From Nonomuraea zeae (GTDB taxonomy: Bacteria > Actinomycetota > Actinomycetes > Streptosporangiales > Streptosporangiaceae), in NCBI RefSeq assembly GCF_005889725.1, contig NZ_VCKX01000017.1, forward strand, positions 1 to 64,000: DNA of 64,000 nt. Direction: 5' to 3'. The first letter of the stretch is position 1. Each line of letters opens with the position of its first letter. The notes under the pieces were generated by a model that was not told the DNA's origin, did no database searches, and saw only the letters and a list, made by a program, of their open reading frames with translations. Shown here one piece after another: positions 60,281 through 64,000 of the stretch. The position numbers and the translations under genes are program-made.

Positions 60281-60591
60281 ACGACCAGTACGACAACGAC
60301 GTCACCGACCTCCTGGACGACCTCATCAACGCCGAACCGGCCTGCGACTCCACCCAGGCCGTGCTCTTCACCGGTCCGGACACCGAGACCGACGAGGAGC
60401 GATGGGTGCGGGAGGCCACCGCCAAGGCCATCTGCCAGACCAGGTGCCCGGCCCGCGCCGCGTGCCTGTCCTACGCCATGGCGCTCGACCCGGAGGAGGG
60501 CGTCTGGGCGGGCTACACCGCAGAGGAACTGCGGGACGTGCGCCCGCTCCTCACCTTCTTCCCGTCCCGCCGTACGAACGAGGTGGCGTGA
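60277..60591 (+). CDS. WhiB-family protein with C-x3-C spacing
   Basis: 104 aa. Four Cys: PACDS, then AICQTRCPARAACL, plus the turn GVWAGYT. Canonical WhiB proteins have C-x2-C in the middle; here it is C-x3-C, so the Fe-S cluster fit may differ. GTG start overlaps the upstream stop; its own stop overlaps the next ATG by one base. Probably a redox-sensitive regulator of the element. Confidence 0.85.
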   Translation: MNDQYDNDVTDLLDDLINAEPACDSTQAVLFTGPDTETDEERWVREATAKAICQTRCPARAACLSYAMALDPEEGVWAGYTAEELRDVRPLLTFFPSRRTNEVA

Positions 60592-60752
60592 TGGCCGCCC
60601 GCTTCCAGTGCTGCGAGTGCGGCAAGCGGACGCGCAGCCCGTTCGGGTGCCGTTGCGGCGGTGGCCGGCCGATCCAGCGCTGCGTCATCCACGGCGTTCG
60701 CTGTCAGGCCGGCTGCCGCGTCTGCCGCATGCTCGTTCGCTCCTGCCACTGA
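60591..60752 (+). CDS. Cys-rich micro-protein
   Basis: 53 aa with eleven cysteines (FQCCECGKRT, GCRCGGG, QRCVIHGVRC, AGCRVCRML, RSCH). Pattern suggests two zinc or iron-sulfur knuckles. ATG overlaps the WhiB stop (TGATG), so coupled translation. Family unknown. Confidence 0.65.
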   Translation: MAARFQCCECGKRTRSPFGCRCGGGRPIQRCVIHGVRCQAGCRVCRMLVRSCH

Positions 60753-60766
60753 TTGGAGATCGGCAC

Positions 60767-60931
60767 ATGTCCGACGATCAGCTTCCAAACACCATCACCG
60801 ACCAGCAGTGGGCGCGACTCCAGGCCAGCGCTCGCAAGGCCAACCCGCGCCTTGATCGCTTCTCCGACCCGGAGGCGATCGAGCGCCGCAAGCAGTCCGC
60901 CCAGCAGTTCAAGAACCGTCAGTGGAGCTGA
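60767..60931 (+). CDS. Small charged protein
   Basis: 54 aa (MSDDQLPNTITDQQWARLQA then Arg/Gln/Lys-rich tail). TTGGAGAT precedes the ATG. Unknown; probably DNA-associated accessory factor. Confidence 0.55.
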   Translation: MSDDQLPNTITDQQWARLQASARKANPRLDRFSDPEAIERRKQSAQQFKNRQWS

Positions 60932-60933
60932 CC

Positions 60934-61155
60934 ATGATCACAGCCCTCGTCTACCTTCTCGTCTTCCTCGCCGGTGCCCTGATCGCCGAGCTGCTGCGCA
61001 TGGGCCAGGAGCGATTCCGCCTCTGGCAGGTCGCCCGCCTGACCGTCCAGCAGGGCGGCTCACCGGATCTCATCGCCCGGTTCTGGGCCAGCCGTCCACA
61101 GAACTGGTGCAACAAGCCCGGCTGCCCGCGCTGCTGGGGACGGCGGTGGAGCTGA
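60934..61155 (+). CDS. Small membrane protein
   Basis: 73 aa with one N-terminal helix (MITALVYLLVFLAGALIAEL) and a C-terminal NKPGCPRCWG knuckle. Starts 2 bp after the preceding stop. Likely a Spd-like spread protein, but not assignable. Confidence 0.6.
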   Translation: MITALVYLLVFLAGALIAELLRMGQERFRLWQVARLTVQQGGSPDLIARFWASRPQNWCNKPGCPRCWGRRWS

Positions 61156-61204
61156 TGAACCCGACCTATGACCGCCCGCAGACCCGCCGAACGGAGCAAC
61201 CGTC

Positions 61205-62227
61205 ATGAACGACCAACCTGCCGCCGGCCCGCGTCCGCTGTCGGAAGGAGAGCAGACCCTGATCTCGGTCACGGCCGCCGCAGTCGGCGTGCTGGGCCTG
61301 GTCGGGTTCGCCATCTCCTTCGCCACCGTCATGAACGCGGCCAAGCCCACCTTCGGAGCGCTCGCCTTCCTGCTGCCCTTGGGAGTGGACCTTGGGATCG
61401 GCGTGTTCTCCGCGCTGGACATCGTCCTCGCTCGGCTGGACATGCGGGTGCGCTGGCTGCGCTTCATCCCGTGGACGCTGACCGCCGTCACCGTCTACCT
61501 GAACGTCGCCGCCTACACCGGTGTAGCGGGCGGCCCCGACTGGTTCGCCGTGATCGCTCACGCGATCCTGCCCGGCCTGTGGGTGGTGGCCGTGGAGATC
61601 GGCACGCATGCCGTACGGAAGCGCGCCAACCTGGCCAACCCGTCCCGCCGACTCGACAGCATCCGCGTCTCGCGGTGGGTGCTGTCCCCGCTTCCCACGT
61701 TCGCTCTGTGGCGGCGGATGGTGCTCTGGGAGGTGCGCTCGTACCCGGACGCTCTGAACCGCGAACGTGACCGCATCCTGGCCAAGACCGACCTCCAGGA
61801 CCGGTACGGCCGCCTGTGGCAGTTCAAGGCCAGCCGACGCGAGCGCGCCCTGTACAAGCTGGGCGAACTGGCCCCGGCCAGTGCCCCGGTACACGTCGAG
61901 AGAGTACGTCTCACACAGCCTTCTACTCCTCAGCGTCCGGCTCTTGCTGCCGCGCCCGACCGCAAGCCGTCGCCTCGCAAGGCCAGGACGCGCAAGGCCA
62001 CTCGCCCGGCCGTCGCCCCGTCCGAGGTGGACGACCTGATGCCGCTGGGCTGGCAGATCGCCGCCGACCACGAAGCCCGAGGCGTCGCGCTGACCCGCGA
62101 CCGGTTGCGCGATGCCATCCGCCAGACCGGCCAGTCCATCTCCACCGACCGCGCCGGAGCGCTGCTTGCCCGGCTGCGGTCCGAAACCGGTCCGACCGCC
62201 GAAGAGACCGGACGCGAGGCGGCTTGA
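61205..62227 (+). CDS. DUF2637 / Spd-like membrane protein
   Basis: 340 aa. Four membrane helices in the first 140 residues (VTAAAVGVLGLVGFAISFAT, AFLLPLGVDLGIGVFSALDI, then two more), followed by a long soluble region and a C-terminal wHTH-like end (RDRLRDAIRQTGQSISTDRA). DUF2637 proteins belong to the Spd group that spreads conjugative elements between mycelial compartments. Next gene overlaps (TGATG). Confidence 0.88.
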   Translation: MNDQPAAGPRPLSEGEQTLISVTAAAVGVLGLVGFAISFATVMNAAKPTFGALAFLLPLGVDLGIGVFSALDIVLARLDMRVRWLRFIPWTLTAVTVYLNVAAYTGVAGGPDWFAVIAHAILPGLWVVAVEIGTHAVRKRANLANPSRRLDSIRVSRWVLSPLPTFALWRRMVLWEVRSYPDALNRERDRILAKTDLQDRYGRLWQFKASRRERALYKLGELAPASAPVHVERVRLTQPSTPQRPALAAAPDRKPSPRKARTRKATRPAVAPSEVDDLMPLGWQIAADHEARGVALTRDRLRDAIRQTGQSISTDRAGALLARLRSETGPTAEETGREAA

Positions 62228-62424
62228 TGGAACGTTCCATCGCCCGCCCTTCGACCGGCGATCAATCACACCCACCGACCACCCACACCAGGCAGGACGA
62301 GACGCGGTCCGACCGCACATCGTCCCTGCTCAAGCCAGTACGGGACGCGGCCTCATCCGCCAAGACTCCGGCCGCGCCCCGTAACCCCGCCCGCAGTTAC
62401 GCACACGAGGTGCACACATCATGA
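62227..62424 (+). CDS. Small disordered protein
   Basis: 65 aa, Ser/Thr/Pro-rich with no fold signal. Coupled by overlap to DUF2637 and to the FtsK-like gene (ATGA). Unknown function. Confidence 0.6.
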   Translation: MERSIARPSTGDQSHPPTTHTRQDETRSDRTSSLLKPVRDAASSAKTPAAPRNPARSYAHEVHTS

Positions 62425-64000
62425 CTCATCACCCGCACGAGCACGAAGACCACACCGAGGAAGGCGACGACCTCAACGCCTTCGACCGCACCGAGCACGG
62501 CGGCGAGGTGGTCCCGCTGCACGCGGTCCGCCGACGAGCCCACCGCGCGGACGACCAGGAGCCGGACCGCGACGAGGACGAGTTCTTCGACCGCGAGACG
62601 ATCGCGGTCGAGGGCACGGTCCTCGGGCCTCCGGTCGACCCGCCGGACGACGACGTGCCGTACCGCTCCAGCACCGACCAGCGTCGCGCGCCGATCGTGC
62701 CGGCCACCCTGCGCTCCTGGAAGGCCGCCCGCTCCATGCTGGTCTGGGCCGCCAAGGACGCCGGTTACGTCGTCGGCTATCACGCCGTCCGCTCGCCCAA
62801 GTACGCCGCCAAGGCCACCCTCTACGCACCGGTCGGGTTCTTCCGCGCCACCGGCAAGCTCCTCCACTGGGCCACAGCGGAGGAGGGCAACTGGGCGCTT
62901 CGCCAGTACGCCGCCGACCGCAACGACCCGGAGACCTGGCTCAAGCTGGACAGACAACGCCAGCGGCAGTCGCGGTGGCGCTGGTCCGTCCTGGTCTGCC
63001 TCGCCGTGACGGTCCTGATCGGCCTGCTGGTGTTCCTGCTCGCCGACATCCCGGCCTGGGGACGCCTGCTGACCATCGCCGTGGCCGTGCCACTGCTGGC
63101 CCGTGCGGGAAGGCCCACGGACAAGCCCATCACCGACCGCGTGTCCGAGGGGCCGCGCTACCGCAAGCTCACCGCCGAGCTGGTCCGCCGCGCGCTGCTG
63201 TCCTGCGGCATCTCCGGCATCAACCAGGCCGTCAGCAAGGACCAGCACGCCATCAGCTTCCCGCAGGACATCCACCGCGACGGCCCCGGCCACCTCGCCA
63301 TCATCGACCTGCCGTTCGGCGTCGAGGCCGCCGACGTGGTCGCCCGGCGCGGCCGGCTGGCCTCCGGCATGCGCCTCCCGCTTGACCAGGTCTGGCCCGA
63401 GCCCGGCGACGGCCACCCTGGACGTCTGGCCCTGTGGGTCGGTTACGAACCCGCGTCCCAGATGAAGCAGCCCGCCTGGCCCCTCCTCAAGGACGGCAAG
63501 GTGGACGTCTTCAAGCCGTTCCCGTTCGCCACCACGCCGCGCATGGACACGGTCAACGCGGCCCTGATGTTCCGCAACTGGCTGGTCGGCGGCCAGCCCG
63601 GCTCCGGTAAGACCTTCGCCCTGCGCCTGGCCGTCCTCGCCGCCAGCCTGGACCCGCGCGCCGAGCTGCGCGTCTACGAACTCAAGGGCGTCGGCGACTT
63701 CAAGGTCCTGGAACCGGTCTGCACCGAGTACGGCAACGGCTTCGACGACGAGACCATCGCCCGCTGCGCCGGAATGATCCGCTGGCTGTACAAGGAGTGT
63801 GAACGCCGCTCCAAGCGCATCGCCCACTACGCCCAGCTCGGCAAGGCCCCGGAGAACAAGGTCACCCCGGAACTCGCCTCGCTCAAGGACTCCGGCCTCC
63901 ACCCGCTGATCGTCGCCATTGACGAGATCCAAGAGCTGTTCCTGCACCCGAAGTATGGCAAGGAAGCCGGAGAGATCCTGGAGAAGGTCATCAAGCTGGG
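62421..64000 (+). CDS. FtsK/SpoIIIE-like conjugal translocase, 3' end outside window
   Basis: First 526 codons. Acidic N-terminus, membrane helices at about residues 190-225 (SVLVCLAVTVLIGLLVFLLA), then ATPase core with Walker A GGQPGSGKT near 390 and Walker B LIVAIDEIQEL near 495. This is the TraSA/TraB type, which moves double-stranded DNA between hyphae in actinomycete integrative elements. It overlaps the preceding gene by 4 nt. Continues past base 64000. Confidence 0.93.
   Translation, partial: MTHHPHEHEDHTEEGDDLNAFDRTEHGGEVVPLHAVRRRAHRADDQEPDRDEDEFFDRETIAVEGTVLGPPVDPPDDDVPYRSSTDQRRAPIVPATLRSWKAARSMLVWAAKDAGYVVGYHAVRSPKYAAKATLYAPVGFFRATGKLLHWATAEEGNWALRQYAADRNDPETWLKLDRQRQRQSRWRWSVLVCLAVTVLIGLLVFLLADIPAWGRLLTIAVAVPLLARAGRPTDKPITDRVSEGPRYRKLTAELVRRALLSCGISGINQAVSKDQHAISFPQDIHRDGPGHLAIIDLPFGVEAADVVARRGRLASGMRLPLDQVWPEPGDGHPGRLALWVGYEPASQMKQPAWPLLKDGKVDVFKPFPFATTPRMDTVNAALMFRNWLVGGQPGSGKTFALRLAVLAASLDPRAELRVYELKGVGDFKVLEPVCTEYGNGFDDETIARCAGMIRWLYKECERRSKRIAHYAQLGKAPENKVTPELASLKDSGLHPLIVAIDEIQELFLHPKYGKEAGEILEKVIKL

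Noticed and set aside
62397..63947. 516-codon open frame on the minus strand over the FtsK-like gene
   Set aside because: The plus strand carries Walker A and B motifs in order; the minus frame has no motif.

Overview
This window is high-G+C actinomycete DNA, about 70% by eye. Markers include leaderless-style starts, DinB/DUF664, MmyB-type regulators, an ECF41 sigma factor, WhiB, DUF2637 and an FtsK-type conjugation protein. A Streptosporangiales or Nonomuraea-like host fits, but that is inference. No rRNA, intact tRNA or CRISPR array was seen. Many starts were moved from the longest open frame to the start with the best ribosome-binding site, -10 spacing or 4-nt overlap.

Region 1 (1-24.4 kb) is ordinary chromosome. 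It holds regulator-plus-enzyme pairs: P450 and TetR, MarR with a SnoaL remnant, ECF41 and an FAD oxidoreductase, TetR and a quinone-type reductase, TetR and an SDR, MmyB-type HTH and an SDR, MarR and an isochorismatase-fold protein, wHTH and an MFS pump. Most pairs have a clear palindromic operator. A c-di-AMP (ydaO/yuaA-type) riboswitch precedes a secreted CHAP amidase.

Region 2 (24.7-53.9 kb) is a mosaic accessory island with about a dozen broken genes: an IS5-type transposase remnant, a tyrosine-recombinase tail, two frameshifted or interrupted stress and membrane genes, a fused molybdo-hydroxylase, an AhpD-like gene, several TetR genes and a PadR gene. Intact genes suggest metal and envelope stress: CopZ-like chaperone, F510_1955 lipoprotein, DUF305, DUF6153, DUF4396, BlaI with M56 peptidase, and two NlpC/P60 hydrolases. 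Eight copies of a CsoR/CstR-type dyad (ATACCC-N5-GGGTAT) tie scattered genes into one candidate regulon, yet no CsoR gene is in the window.

Within region 2, 43.6-51.6 kb is an arsenic-like locus. It has two ArsR repressors, three flavoprotein monooxygenase-like proteins, an MFS pump, a small winged-helix protein, a 91-aa protein with four Cys-Cys-Gly motifs, and a translationally coupled M28-type peptidase. Cys-Cys motifs recur at the termini of several products, and a TTAGA-N6-TCTAA dyad recurs at the promoters. Classical arsB, acr3 and arsC are absent. This is the best candidate for an undescribed system.

Region 3 (54.25-64 kb) looks like one end of an actinomycete integrative and conjugative element. 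It starts at the displaced 3' half of a tRNA-Ile(GAU), then has a 604-aa membrane-anchored cargo protein of lower G+C, an XRE/TPR regulator, GNAT, a GntR/KorSA-like repressor with two operators, a packed run of tiny genes including a WhiB protein, DUF2637/Spd, and an FtsK/TraSA-type translocase that runs off the right edge.
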